From Deltaproteobacteria bacterium (GTDB taxonomy: Bacteria > Desulfobacterota > Desulfarculia > Desulfarculales > Desulfarculaceae): a stretch of DNA of 5,088 nt. The DNA is taken from assembly GCA_021815655.1 (NCBI GenBank), contig JAKAGJ010000218.1:1-5088 (forward strand), in the 5' to 3' direction. The position numbers and the translations under genes were made by a program. The notes under the pieces were generated by a model. That model worked only from the letters and a program-made list of their open reading frames with translations. It had not been told where the DNA came from and ran no database searches. The number at the start of each line of letters is the position of its first letter. Position 1 is the stretch's first letter. Positions 4,787 through 5,088 of this stretch are shown here, in pieces.

Positions 4787-5088
4787 CTCCAGGGATCGCG
4801 GTGGTTGCATTTCTCGGATGATGTTGCCGGCCAAATCCAGGGGCTGGGCCACGCTGTCCAGCACGGCCCCGTCACTGCTGGCCACCGGGCCGGCGTGGGC
4901 CAGCAGCAGACGTTCGGGCACGGCCACGGCCTGGGCATCGCCGGCCAGTCCGGCCTTGGCCAGGAGCTGGCGCAGGCGCGCGGCCAATTCCCCGCTTCTG
5001 GAAAGCGGGGCGTCCAGGTAGATGTCCACCCGCGCCGCCGGGGCCAGATATTTCAAGAGCAGCCCGGCGGCGGCCTCGGTGGGGACCC
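4775..5088 (-). CDS. DUF434/DUF5616-like protein, C-terminal part (5' end outside window)
   Basis: Only the last 103 or so residues are present; the frame is open to the window edge, so the TTG at 5056 is an internal codon and not the start. The visible part has a hydrophobic strand ending in acid (VDIYLDAPLSRSGELA), a helix (ARLRQLLAKAGL), a second strand (AVAVPERLLL), then ASSDGAVLD and PLDLAGNII near the C-terminus. This D-A-P-x-S-x-SGELA plus SSD-x-x-x-LD pattern resembles the C-terminal (DUF5616) portion of DUF434 proteins, a widespread family of unknown function. The acidic residues in conserved-looking positions suggest a nuclease- or Toprim-like metal site, but that is inference. It is the first visible gene of the leftward trio, 36 nt upstream of the thiouridylase-like gene. 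The assignment is from memory of the family pattern and is moderate. Confidence 0.6.
   Translation of the reverse strand, partial: VPTEAAAGLLLKYLAPAARVDIYLDAPLSRSGELAARLRQLLAKAGLAGDAQAVAVPERLLLAHAGPVASSDGAVLDSVAQPLDLAGNIIREMQPPRSLEILS

Overview
This window is strongly GC-rich, with G/C dominating third codon positions in every real gene. It encodes a heptosyltransferase-type glycosyltransferase and an exported protein with a classical signal peptide, so the host is probably a Gram-negative bacterium. The gene mix (a GT9 transferase with a C-terminal four-cysteine tail, a DUF1573 protein, a DUF434-like protein and a thiouridylase-like PP-loop protein) most resembles Desulfobacterota (former Deltaproteobacteria). 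That placement is an inference from family resemblance, not a demonstrated taxonomy.

Layout. Positions 3-1064 (+): a GT9 heptosyltransferase-like gene missing only its first codons. Positions 1065-1388: a gene-free stretch with a small hairpin, a long GC-rich inverted-repeat element (about 1168-1295) that looks like a dispersed REP/MITE-type repeat, and a strong 12-bp stem terminator (1332-1359) serving the leftward gene that follows. Positions 1389-2390 (-): an exported DUF1573 protein. Positions 2391-2600: a divergent intergenic region with a candidate sigma70 promoter and an imperfect palindrome. Positions 2601-3242 (+): a histidine phosphatase / phosphoglycerate-mutase-like enzyme. Positions 3243-3338: a convergent intergenic region almost entirely made of hairpins. 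Positions 3339-5088 (-): a three-gene leftward cluster, read as a DUF434/DUF5616-like protein (C-terminal part only), then a PP-loop thiouridylase-like protein with an NFACT-R-like C-terminal region, then a small SRPBCC (START-like) protein joined to it by a GTGA stop/start overlap.

How the genes relate. The first three transcription units (envelope glycosyltransferase, exported DUF1573 protein, cytosolic phosphatase) have no evident common pathway. The leftward trio is the only cluster whose spacing and overlap argue for co-expression. Its centre is a predicted tRNA-thiolation-type enzyme with a CxxC pair and a third conserved-looking cysteine, which suggests, without proving, an iron-sulfur or persulfide mechanism. 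I see no CRISPR array, tRNA, rRNA, phage or insertion-sequence gene, and no clear case for an entirely new system. The best leads are the uncharacterised trio and the inverted-repeat element.
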